From the NCBI GenBank assembly GCA_910577675.1, contig CAJTOR010000004.1:1-64000 (forward strand): a DNA stretch of 64,000 bases, given 5' to 3'. A model generated the notes under the pieces. The model did no database searches. It had not been told where the DNA came from and worked only from the letters and a program-made list of their open reading frames with translations. The translations under genes and the position numbers were made by a program. This DNA comes from an uncultured Lachnospiraceae bacterium (GTDB taxonomy: Bacteria; Bacillota; Clostridia; Lachnospirales; Lachnospiraceae). Below are positions 56,951 to 64,000 of this stretch, one piece after another (the first letter of the stretch is position 1; every line of letters starts with the position of its first letter).

Positions 56951-57943
56951 ATGAATAATAAAACCAAAAACTATGACAACTTTTATAACGGACTGACCAC
57001 GGGGCTTCTCCGCGAACTGGGCTCCGGCTACGAAACCCGAGCCATCACAGACACCAAAAATAATGGCATCTTAAAAAACGGTATCCTGATACAGGACGGA
57101 AGCAAATCCATTACACCTGCCATCTACCTGGATGAATATTATGAGGACTTCTGCACAGGGAAATGCCTGAACGACATTATCCGCCAGATACTCTATACTT
57201 ACCGCGGCGGCTCGGACAAGGACAAAAAACAATCCTTTTATGAAATTGATTTCTCCCCCCTCGCAATAAAGGACAAGATTATTCTGCGGGTTGTAAACTA
57301 TGCAAGGAACATTGCCCTGCAGCAGGATATCCCACATATTCGGATCAATGATATTGCTATTGTTTTCCACTTTATGGTCTACCAGGATGAAGAGGGAATC
57401 GGAACAATCAAATTGACAAAGAACCATTTCGTTGATTATGCAAACGCTTCCCCAGGGGAAACTCCAATCTTTTCAACACTCGGACAGCTTTTTGCCCTTG
57501 CGTTAGAAAATACCAAAAGACTTTTTCCCGTCCGGCTTAACCGACTTGACGATGTACTACAGACACTCCTCACCAAACAGAGTGCCCCGTCCATCCAGTT
57601 CTCCTCGAACCTTTCAAACGGGGAACCGGGGGAAAAGCTTTTTGTCCTTACCAACACATCCGGGATCAACGGTGCCGCCTGCATTTTATACCCGGATATT
57701 ATAGCGCAGCTTACGCAATATTTCGGTTCGGATTTCTATATCCTTCCCTCCAGCATACACGAATTGCTTCTCCTTCCCTCATCCACTTCATTCTGTCAGG
57801 AAGAGTTAAACGACATGATCCGCGAGATCAACCTCTCCCAGGTACCGAAAGATGAGATTCTGTCCGACCATGCTTACCATTCCTGTGACTTTACACAGCT
57901 TTTAAAATTGCCGGATTCTGTTATATCAACCAGGTATCAATAA
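56951..57943 (+). CDS. DUF5688 family protein
   Basis: A 330-residue soluble protein of a family found mainly in Lachnospiraceae, often in several copies per genome. Characteristic stretches are PAIYLDEYYEDFCTGKCLNDIIRQIL (about residues 57-82), LNRLDDVL, NTSGINGAACILYPDIIAQLTQYFGSDFYILPSSIHELLLLP (about 240-280) and EELNDMIREIN. The function is not known; the last segments look like a small ligand- or protein-binding domain. AAGGAGG lies 7-8 nt before the ATG. It has its own promoter and terminator and no functional neighbours. Confidence 0.85.
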   Translation: MNNKTKNYDNFYNGLTTGLLRELGSGYETRAITDTKNNGILKNGILIQDGSKSITPAIYLDEYYEDFCTGKCLNDIIRQILYTYRGGSDKDKKQSFYEIDFSPLAIKDKIILRVVNYARNIALQQDIPHIRINDIAIVFHFMVYQDEEGIGTIKLTKNHFVDYANASPGETPIFSTLGQLFALALENTKRLFPVRLNRLDDVLQTLLTKQSAPSIQFSSNLSNGEPGEKLFVLTNTSGINGAACILYPDIIAQLTQYFGSDFYILPSSIHELLLLPSSTSFCQEELNDMIREINLSQVPKDEILSDHAYHSCDFTQLLKLPDSVISTRYQ

Positions 57944-57981
57944 TTCCAAAACATACATATTATTTAACTGCCAGACTAAAA

Positions 57982-58024
57982 AAAGAGCAAAAAGGTTTCC
58001 ACAATGGAAATCTTTTTGCTCTTT
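57982..58024. terminator. Bidirectional terminator after DUF5688
   Basis: AAAGAGCAAAAAG (57982-57994) plus TTTCC pair with GGAAA plus CTTTTTGCTCTTT (58012-58024) around a short loop. It also serves the convergent gene ending at 58035. Confidence 0.85.
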
Positions 58025-58034
58025 CTGCCAAACT

Positions 58035-58814
58035 CTACTCCTGCGTTTCACCGCTCTCCTGTGACAGGCGGGCAAAGAAATCACGCAGTGCTTCGTCCGA
58101 GGCAATCGCCTCCTCAAGACGCGCATTAACATCCTCCACCAGCGCTACCACATCCTCAGAAGAACGCAGCGCCTCATAGTATGCCTCCTCCTCATCAGTA
58201 AATGAACCATCATACAAATATAATTTAGGTTTCCCCTTCTCATCATACTTGATAAAAAGCTGGTCGATGGAAGGCGCATAGGTATCAATCGTCGCAATCT
58301 CCACATCATTCTCGACATAGACCACATAGTCAACCTCCCCAACCCCAAGCTTCGCATAACATTTGAGATTATGGTAATCGACAATATATTCCACACGCTT
58401 ATTTGTAAGCTGCTCATCCAGCTCCCCTTTATTGTAAAAAAGTGCACGGTACTCCTCGGATGTACCCGTCAGGCGGACAGAAAAATATTGTTCCACAAAA
58501 GAAACCAGATCCTTAGGCAGCTCCTCCAAAAGAGTATTCTCCTTGGGTGCAAGGCTTGGCGTAGGTATCGGTGTGGGGGATGGAGTCGGCGACGGCGATG
58601 GAGTTGCAGGCATTGGTGTCGGGGCAGCAATCCCCACAGCGGGCAGCAGTCCCGACCCTGCATAGACACGGGGCAGCGCATTTGTTTCTGCCGCATCGTC
58701 CTCCTCCCCCCGTCCGTCACCCATCCCATTATCACGGATCGGAAATATAACCATCCCGACCCCCATCACCAGCAACACCAGATAAGACGTCAGCTTCCTG
58801 TATTTTTTTCTCAT
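58035..58814 (-). CDS. Membrane-anchored extracellular protein with Pro/Ser/Thr linker
   Basis: 259 residues. One N-terminal helix (LTSYLVLLVMGVGMVIFPI, about 8-26) acts as signal anchor. A linker of TPSPSPTPSPTPIPTPS type (about 65-90) is followed by a globular domain of about 165 residues that looks like an NTF2/SnoaL-type alpha-beta cone (LVSFVEQYFSVRLTGTSEEYRALF, VVYVENDVEIATIDT, DQLFIKYDEKGKPKLYLYDG). It is a recognisable Lachnospiraceae architecture without a known role. Monocistronic. Confidence 0.7.
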   Translation of the reverse strand: MRKKYRKLTSYLVLLVMGVGMVIFPIRDNGMGDGRGEEDDAAETNALPRVYAGSGLLPAVGIAAPTPMPATPSPSPTPSPTPIPTPSLAPKENTLLEELPKDLVSFVEQYFSVRLTGTSEEYRALFYNKGELDEQLTNKRVEYIVDYHNLKCYAKLGVGEVDYVVYVENDVEIATIDTYAPSIDQLFIKYDEKGKPKLYLYDGSFTDEEEAYYEALRSSEDVVALVEDVNARLEEAIASDEALRDFFARLSQESGETQE

Positions 58815-58961
58815 ATATTCTCACCAACCAACAAATTCAGGGATCCTCTACATAGCGCGAATAGGATCAGTCAAAAAGATTATTTCCAATTTTTTCCAAT
58901 TAAAACAAAAAAAATAATTTTCTTTCCATGCACAAATCAATACAAAACAGGAATAAAAAAA

Positions 58962-59035
58962 TGCACCTGATAGGACTCGAACCTACGACACCCGGCTTCG
59001 GAAGCCGGTGCTCTATCCAACTGAGCTACAGATGC
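58962..59035 (-). tRNA. tRNA-Arg (anticodon CCG)
   Basis: 74 nt. Acceptor GCATCTG pairs with CAGGTGC (one G-T), discriminator A. D arm is AGCTCAGTTGGATAGAGC. Anticodon stem CCGGC/GCCGG has loop TTCCGAA, so the anticodon is CCG for codon CGG. T arm GTAGGTTCGAGTCCTAT. CCA is not encoded. A T-run follows at once (CATTTTTTT). Confidence 0.97.
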
Positions 59036-59068
59036 ATGGTAAAGTGTTTATTTTTGAAACCGTTAATC

Positions 59069-59097
59069 ATTATAACCCATTTTACTGCCTTTGTAAA
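59069..59097 (-). promoter_or_regulatory. Promoter of tRNA-Arg
   Basis: Minus strand TTTACA (59097-59092), 17-bp spacer, TATAAT (59074-59069), about 35 bp before the tRNA. Confidence 0.7.
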
Positions 59098-59175
59098 GGA
59101 TAAATTCTATACTAACGAATTTTCCCGCACACAAAACTTTCCGGTTAAGTGCACGGGAAAATAAAATCTCATCTC

Positions 59176-60567
59176 TTACGCCCGCGTCAAATATTCATCG
59201 ATCCCCCTGGCAGCCGCCTTACCTGCGCCCATTGCCAAGATAACTGTCGCGGCACCCGTCACGGCATCCCCGCCGGCATATACGCCCTCCTTTGTGGTTT
59301 TCCCGTCTTCTTCCTGCGCCACGATGCACTGATGCCCATTGATTTCAAGCCCTTCGGTGGTCGAGGAAATCAGAGGGTTCGGGCTGGTTCCAAGCGACAT
59401 AATAACCGTATCAAGTTCAAGCTCAAACTCCGAACCTGGCTTCTCCACAGGTCTTCGCCTGCCAGAAGCATCCGGCTCACCAAGTTCCATCTCCACACAG
59501 ACCATACCGCGCACCCAGCCATTCTCATCGACAAGGATTTCTTTCGGGTTGGTCAGGAGATTGAAAATAATTCCTTCCTCCTTTGCGTGGTGGACTTCCT
59601 CCACGCGCGCAGGCAGCTCGGATTCCCCACGGCGGTATACAATATGCACCTCGGCTCCCAGGCGCAGTGCCGTCCTCGCGGCATCCATCGCTACATTCCC
59701 GCCGCCAACAACCGCTACTTTCTTCCCCCTAAATATCGGCGTATCATAATCTTCCAGATAGGCTTTCATCAGATTGTTCCTGGTCAAAAACTCATTGGCG
59801 GAAAACACGCCGTTCGCGTTTTCTCCCGGTATCCCCATAAACTTTGGCAGCCCCGCGCCGGAACCGATAAATACCGCAGAAAAACCTTCCTCGCTAAGAA
59901 GTTCGTCGATGGTTGTAGACTTGCCAATCACAACATTCGTTTCTATCTTTACTCCCAGCGATTTTACATTCTCAATCTCCGCTGCAACCACCGTCTGTTT
60001 CGGAAGGCGGAATTCCGGGATGCCATATACCAGCACACCGCCCGGCTCATGGAGCGCCTCGAAAATTGTCACATCGTACCCCGCCTTAGAAAGCTCCCCT
60101 GCACAGGTCAGACCCGCAGGTCCCGAACCGATAACCGCAACTTTCTTCCCCTTCTTTTCCACCGCAGGCTGCGGACGTATTCCGTTCTCCCGCGCCCAGT
60201 CCGCCGTAAAGCGCTCAAGCTTACCGATGGAAACCGGATCGCCCTTAATGCCCCTGATACATTTTGCCTCGCACTGGCTCTCCTGCGGACAGACACGTCC
60301 ACAGATAGCCGGAAGTGCGGAATATTTTGAGAGCACATCAAAGGACTCTTCCATCCGGTTCTCCTCAATCGCCCGGATAAATCCCGGTATATCAATATTT
60401 ACCGGGCATCCTTTCTGGCACTGCGGGTTCTTGCATTTCAAGCAGCGGGAAGCTTCCGCCACCGCCTCCTCCTTATTATATCCCAGGCACACCTCGTCAA
60501 AATTCGCCGCGCGTACCTGCGGATCTTGCTCCCTTACGGGAATCCTCTTTAATACATCAACTTCCAT
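59176..60567 (-). CDS. nfnB: NfnB-type flavoprotein (NADPH-dependent glutamate synthase small-subunit family)
   Basis: A 463-residue flavoprotein. Its N-terminal domain holds two [4Fe-4S] sites (CLKCKNPQCQKGCPVN and CGRVCPQESQCEAKC). The FAD domain has VAVIGSGPAGLTCAGEL (about 143-159), the NAD(P) domain has VAVVGGGNVAMDAARTAL, and the closing FAD loop is GVYAGGDAVTGAATVI. These proteins are often annotated as GltA/GltD. With the adjacent FAD/NAD-binding protein they form the NfnAB (electron-bifurcating NADH:ferredoxin:NADP) complex or its SudAB relatives. No glutamate-synthase large subunit is present, supporting the Nfn reading. Confidence 0.88.
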   Translation of the reverse strand: MEVDVLKRIPVREQDPQVRAANFDEVCLGYNKEEAVAEASRCLKCKNPQCQKGCPVNIDIPGFIRAIEENRMEESFDVLSKYSALPAICGRVCPQESQCEAKCIRGIKGDPVSIGKLERFTADWARENGIRPQPAVEKKGKKVAVIGSGPAGLTCAGELSKAGYDVTIFEALHEPGGVLVYGIPEFRLPKQTVVAAEIENVKSLGVKIETNVVIGKSTTIDELLSEEGFSAVFIGSGAGLPKFMGIPGENANGVFSANEFLTRNNLMKAYLEDYDTPIFRGKKVAVVGGGNVAMDAARTALRLGAEVHIVYRRGESELPARVEEVHHAKEEGIIFNLLTNPKEILVDENGWVRGMVCVEMELGEPDASGRRRPVEKPGSEFELELDTVIMSLGTSPNPLISSTTEGLEINGHQCIVAQEEDGKTTKEGVYAGGDAVTGAATVILAMGAGKAAARGIDEYLTRA

Positions 60568-60594
60568 TTATTTCCACCATGCCCTTTCCAAAGA

Positions 60595-61476
60595 TTATTC
60601 GCTGCACTGCCCGCAACCACCATGGTGCGTCGCGCCCTCCCTTTCGCGCAGGACGGCGCGCCCCTCCTCGGTCCGATACATCTGCGCACGTTTCATCGCC
60701 CCGTCGAAATCCACCAGATGCCCGTCAAATTCCGGTCCGTCCACGCAGGCAAATTTTACCTGCCCGCCAACCGTCAGACGGCACGCACCGCACATACCAG
60801 TTCCATCCACCATAATAGGGTTCATACTGACCACTGTTTTGATCCCGAGCTCCTTTGTGAGCAGGCTTACAAATTTCATCATGATAAGCGGTCCGATGGC
60901 AATTACAAGATCATAGGACTTCCCCTGGCTTACCAGATCCTTTATCTTATCATTGACATTCCCCTTAAAACCATAGGAGCCATCATCCGTCGCCACATAG
61001 ACCTCGCCTGCAACAGCCTTCATCTCTTCCTCAAGAATTATCAGGTTCTTCGATCTTGCACCGATAATACAATCCGCCAGCACTCCCTTAGAATGGAGCC
61101 ATTTTACCTGGGGATAAACCGGAGCTGTCCCCACTCCACCCGCAACAAAGAGTATCTTCTTCTTTTTCAGTTCCTCCACCGGCTCGCAAAGAAGCTCCGA
61201 ACGGCAGCCAAGCGGTCCCGTAAAATCACGCAGGGCATCCCCGACATTATATTCCGCCATCCTTTTTGTGGATGCGCCAATTGCCTGCACAACAATCGTC
61301 ACCGTGCCGGCGACAGCATCGTAATCGCATATGGTCAGAGGGATGCGCTCCCCCCTCTCATCCATTTTTACAATAATAAACTGTCCAGGATAACAGTTCC
61401 TAGCCACACGCGGCGCTTTCACATCCATCAGGAAAATACTTTCTGACAGAATCTCCTTTTTTGTAATTTCGTACAT
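60595..61476 (-). CDS. nfnA: NfnA-type ferredoxin-NAD(P) reductase subunit
   Basis: A 293-residue protein from MYEITKKEILSESIFLM. The ATG at 61476 has GGAGAGG 7 nt upstream; the 41-codon extension is not used. It has an FAD-binding barrel (PGQFIIVKMDERGERIPLTICDYD), an NAD-binding half (ILFVAGGVGTAPVYPQ) and a C-terminal [2Fe-2S] site (GTGMCGACRLTVGGQVKFACVDGPEFDG). It is the usual partner of the NfnB-type gene downstream (27-bp gap). The complex couples NADH, NADPH and ferredoxin pools in anaerobes. Confidence 0.88.
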   Translation of the reverse strand: MYEITKKEILSESIFLMDVKAPRVARNCYPGQFIIVKMDERGERIPLTICDYDAVAGTVTIVVQAIGASTKRMAEYNVGDALRDFTGPLGCRSELLCEPVEELKKKKILFVAGGVGTAPVYPQVKWLHSKGVLADCIIGARSKNLIILEEEMKAVAGEVYVATDDGSYGFKGNVNDKIKDLVSQGKSYDLVIAIGPLIMMKFVSLLTKELGIKTVVSMNPIMVDGTGMCGACRLTVGGQVKFACVDGPEFDGHLVDFDGAMKRAQMYRTEEGRAVLREREGATHHGGCGQCSE

Positions 61477-61624
61477 ACTAAAACCTCTCCTATTTTTTAT
61501 TTCGATCCCACCGCATCCTCTGCCGGACAGTTTACAGTGATACCTTTTCCACCGCTGTAAACTTATATTTTCCAGTCGGAATCCCAGTATGATATCCATA
61601 TTATTTTAAAGCTGCATAGTTCCA

Positions 61625-62569
61625 TCAGATATCATTATAGCGGCGCTTTTTAAGTGCATATATCAGAATCGCCACCGCAATTGCAAACATCACAGCCACT
61701 GCCACAACCATATACTTCAATATGGACTCTGATTCATAATTCACCATATCAAAATTCAGCAGTCTTGGCTGCGCGTCCGTTACCAGTTCCCAGGAAGCCG
61801 CGATATCCTTGCTCTCATTTTTAAGTGTGAGGCTCCCGCCAAGACGTTTTAACAATTCCCCGTCCGCCTTTAACTGACTAAAAACCTCCGTGCCGTCTGC
61901 CAGCCGGAAACTCACATCCGAAAGGTTGATATTCGCCTCACAGGAACTTACAGTATTCCACCAGGAACCATAGCCAAAATAAAGTTTCTGTGCCCCGGAA
62001 AGCCATTTAAGCACCGGCGCGAAATCCGATTGTTCCGTGTAATCCCCCGCCGCCCTAGTCGAATCCGCAAGGATGGTCTGATCATAGCAGAGCACATCGT
62101 TTGAATACACCGAAAAACCTGTTTCGGACAGCTCGATGCGGATTGTGGCACCATCCTTAATATAATCGTCCACCAACGCATAATTATAAAGGTTCGCATC
62201 AAAATATCCGCCAAACTTCTCGCTGTTAAAACCGAAATACGAACCCGGTGTAAAGTAAATCCTTCCATCATAATCCTCCGTGCCCTGGATGGCAAAAATC
62301 GTGCCGAGCACATGGACTTCCCAGGTTGGTTTTGCATAAAACTCAAATACAACTCCCTTTGAGGTGTCCTTCCCTAAAAACGGGTTATCAAAAACATAAA
62401 CCGGCGTAAAGTCACCGCTTGTTTCACCGTGCAGCGACAGATCAATCGCATCCACGTTAACATAATTATCTTTGTTCGGATCAAATTCCCCCGCCGTCAA
62501 AACCGTCCCGGACACCGCGGTGCAGAGTATCCATGTGGCAAGCAGCGCTGCTAATATCTTTCTTTTCAT
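61625..62569 (-). CDS. Exported protein with C-terminal anchor, lectin-like sandwich predicted
   Basis: 314 residues. The signal peptide is MKRKILAALLATWILCTAVSGTVLTA. An ectodomain of about 230 residues is rich in Tyr, Phe, Gly and Asp with alternating strands (GVVFEFYAKPTWEVHVLGTIFAIQG, ATIRIELSETGFSVYSNDVLCYD), reminiscent of concanavalin/LamG sandwiches. A C-terminal helix (YMVVAVAVMFAIAVAILIYAL) and basic tail KKRRYNDI follow. No sortase motif. GGGGGA lies 7-8 nt before the ATG at 62569. It starts 14 bp after the chemotaxis receptor stop, so the two are co-transcribed and it may be a binding partner (inference). Confidence 0.7.
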   Translation of the reverse strand: MKRKILAALLATWILCTAVSGTVLTAGEFDPNKDNYVNVDAIDLSLHGETSGDFTPVYVFDNPFLGKDTSKGVVFEFYAKPTWEVHVLGTIFAIQGTEDYDGRIYFTPGSYFGFNSEKFGGYFDANLYNYALVDDYIKDGATIRIELSETGFSVYSNDVLCYDQTILADSTRAAGDYTEQSDFAPVLKWLSGAQKLYFGYGSWWNTVSSCEANINLSDVSFRLADGTEVFSQLKADGELLKRLGGSLTLKNESKDIAASWELVTDAQPRLLNFDMVNYESESILKYMVVAVAVMFAIAVAILIYALKKRRYNDI

Positions 62570-62583
62570 CACAGATTCCCCCT

Positions 62584-64000
62584 TTAAAGATTCACAAAAG
62601 CGTCCGACTGCTGGTTTAAGTTCTCCACAATCCGGATACTGGACTCGACATTCTTGTATACCTGGTTAATTTGCTCCACAAGGCTCTGTGTGCTGTCAGC
62701 CGAGTGGGAAACCCCCTGGTTGCACTCGCCCACCGCATCTGCGATCTGGTTCATCTGCCCTGCCATTTCCCCTATCATCTGGCTTAAATCATCCATCCTG
62801 CTAAGGCAATTATCCATCGCCCCGCTCACGCTCTCCGCTTCTTCACGGTACTTCCTGCCCGCATTGGCATGGCTGTCATAATCCGGCAGGATCGCCTCCG
62901 ATATATACCGCATAATATCATTTGCGTTCGTATTTAACTCGTTTACTGCACTGATAACAACACTGTTGATATTCTGGATCTTATTTGCCGTTTCGCGGCT
63001 GCTGTCCGCAAGCAGACGGATCTCATCCGCAACCACTGAAAAACTGCGCCCCACATCCCCGGCGCGCGCTGCCTCGATGGAAGCGTTGAGTGCAAGCAGG
63101 TTGGTCTGGCTTGAAATATTTAGAATTTCATCCGTCAGCTCATTTACATGATCCACACTCTTGCTGTTCTCTATCGCCGCATTCAGGCGTTCCATAATAC
63201 CCTCTAGCATCTGGTTCGTTTCTTCTTTGTTCTTTTCAGCGGATTCCTCTATCTCCTCTGCACGCTGCTTCATATGCGTGGTACTCTGCTGAATCTGCTT
63301 TGTTACCTGAGCCACATCACTTACATGGTCACCGATCATGCCCGCCTGTTCGTTAATCCGGTTGACGGTATTGGAAATATTGTCTATCGTTGCCGCAATC
63401 TCCTCGGAAGATGCCGATATTTCCCCGGAATTCTCATTTGCCCTATTGACACTGTCCGTCACATAGATAAAGGACTGGTTCATATCCCCCGTCGCGCATA
63501 CAATCTTTCCCATAATCTTTTGAAGTGTCGCGATGAACAGGTTGACACCCCTCACCAACCCTCCTATTTCGTCACCCGTCACAACCGGGATACGCTCGGT
63601 AAGATCCCCCCGCTTATCATTGATATCCTTTATAATCCTGCGCAATCTCCGCTCATAATTAAGTGTCGGCCTTACTATGGTCATCTGTATAACTGTTACA
63701 CTTGTTGCCACAATAATCAACATAATAAGCATCATGCCAACGGAGAGAATCATCGCATCGTTCCTTACGGCTTCCTGTTTTGCGCTCGCAACCCCGATAT
63801 TGTACTGCGCCTGCCCGCTCATCTGGGAAACCTGGATGGAGAGGCGCTCAAAAATCTCGGCAAGGACACCGCCCACCTTCGCCGCCACCTCACGCGTATT
63901 GTTGGTGGCACTCAGGTTCATGGTATCAATGTAATTTTCAAGATATTCGTCCTGGATGGCAAGGAGCTGTTCGTATGAAGCCGCGTCACCGATCTCCCCG
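62584..64000 (-). CDS. Methyl-accepting chemotaxis protein (5' end outside the window)
   Basis: 471 codons are visible. The frame is open to the window edge, reading GEIGDAASYEQLLAIQDEYLENYIDT before the internal Met at 63921, so the true start lies beyond 64000. A membrane helix (MILSVGMMLIMLIIVATSVTVIQ) is followed by HAMP (RRLRRIIKDINDKRGDLTERIPV) and the signalling coiled coil with hairpin tip SSQTNLLALNASIEAARAGDVGRSFSVVADEIRLLAD, the highly conserved CheA/CheW contact. The visible part of the sensor looks like a helical bundle. It implies a flagellar or similar chemotaxis system elsewhere. No pentapeptide tether for CheR is seen. Confidence 0.95.
   Translation of the reverse strand, partial: GEIGDAASYEQLLAIQDEYLENYIDTMNLSATNNTREVAAKVGGVLAEIFERLSIQVSQMSGQAQYNIGVASAKQEAVRNDAMILSVGMMLIMLIIVATSVTVIQMTIVRPTLNYERRLRRIIKDINDKRGDLTERIPVVTGDEIGGLVRGVNLFIATLQKIMGKIVCATGDMNQSFIYVTDSVNRANENSGEISASSEEIAATIDNISNTVNRINEQAGMIGDHVSDVAQVTKQIQQSTTHMKQRAEEIEESAEKNKEETNQMLEGIMERLNAAIENSKSVDHVNELTDEILNISSQTNLLALNASIEAARAGDVGRSFSVVADEIRLLADSSRETANKIQNINSVVISAVNELNTNANDIMRYISEAILPDYDSHANAGRKYREEAESVSGAMDNCLSRMDDLSQMIGEMAGQMNQIADAVGECNQGVSHSADSTQSLVEQINQVYKNVESSIRIVENLNQQSDAFVNL

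Noticed and set aside
58928..59164. 78-codon plus-strand frame reading MHLIGLEPTTPGFGSRCSIQLSY
   Set aside because: Antisense of tRNA-Arg, a typical spurious call.
59149..60330. 393-codon plus-strand frame opposite nfnB
   Set aside because: Shadow of the real gene on the other strand. His/Arg-rich composition and no ribosome site.

Overview
The window looks like a chromosomal segment of a gut-type, anaerobic, spore-forming member of the Lachnospiraceae (Clostridia). The evidence is the strictly anaerobic ribonucleotide reductase NrdD, an NfnAB-type flavoprotein pair, GerM- and SpoVB-like sporulation proteins, DUF5688, GH43 hemicellulases, and strong AGGAGG-type ribosome sites with sigma-A promoters of 17-bp spacing. 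This is inferred from gene content; no database search was run. No phage, integrase, transposase or CRISPR array was seen. Most genes are on the minus strand.

Layout. 1-2.2 kb: a type I toxin-like peptide gene, then the GGGtGRT protein and its NifU-like partner. 2.3-9.9 kb: ilvE, a DUF1292 protein, a beta-helix carbohydrate-binding lipoprotein, a large XRE-type regulator and an RmlD-like reductase. 9.9-20.1 kb: preQ1 riboswitch with queT, tRNA-Ser, the pssA-psd-holA operon, and comEA / response regulator / histidine kinase / gerM-like / comEC. 20.2-29.4 kb: a small YdcZ transporter, trmO, an ABC export system with a large CARDB-type surface protein, an AI-2E family permease and a cytidylate kinase-like protein. 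29.4-34.4 kb: moxR / DUF58 / transglutaminase operon. 34.5-38.4 kb: nrdD-thyX-NUDIX, a dNTP-supply operon. 38.4-43.2 kb: iscS-mnmA-TPR lipoprotein-hflX. 43.4-48.7 kb: two GH43 genes separated by a duplicated palindromic repeat, then a SpoVB-like flippase. 48.7-54.4 kb: rluF-like gene, ligA, metA, tatD and an unknown gene. 54.7-64 kb: a membrane protein, DUF3788, DUF5688, tRNA-Arg, NfnAB, a membrane-anchored secreted protein and a truncated chemotaxis receptor.

The most interesting signals are non-coding. (1) The nrdD leader combines two NrdR-box-like sites and a 17-bp-spaced promoter with two interleaved perfect inverted repeats (9 and 10 bp). These would form an H-type pseudoknot directly upstream of the ribosome site, a candidate undescribed regulatory RNA. 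(2) The roughly 200-nt leader of the rluF-ligA-metA region holds two adjacent long hairpins and a third GC-rich structure right after a good promoter. (3) A duplicated 111-bp near-palindrome lies between the GH43 genes. (4) Hairpins that can hide ribosome sites precede the toxin, ydcZ-like and spoVB-like genes. Functions of these elements are inference; the pairings are read directly from the sequence.
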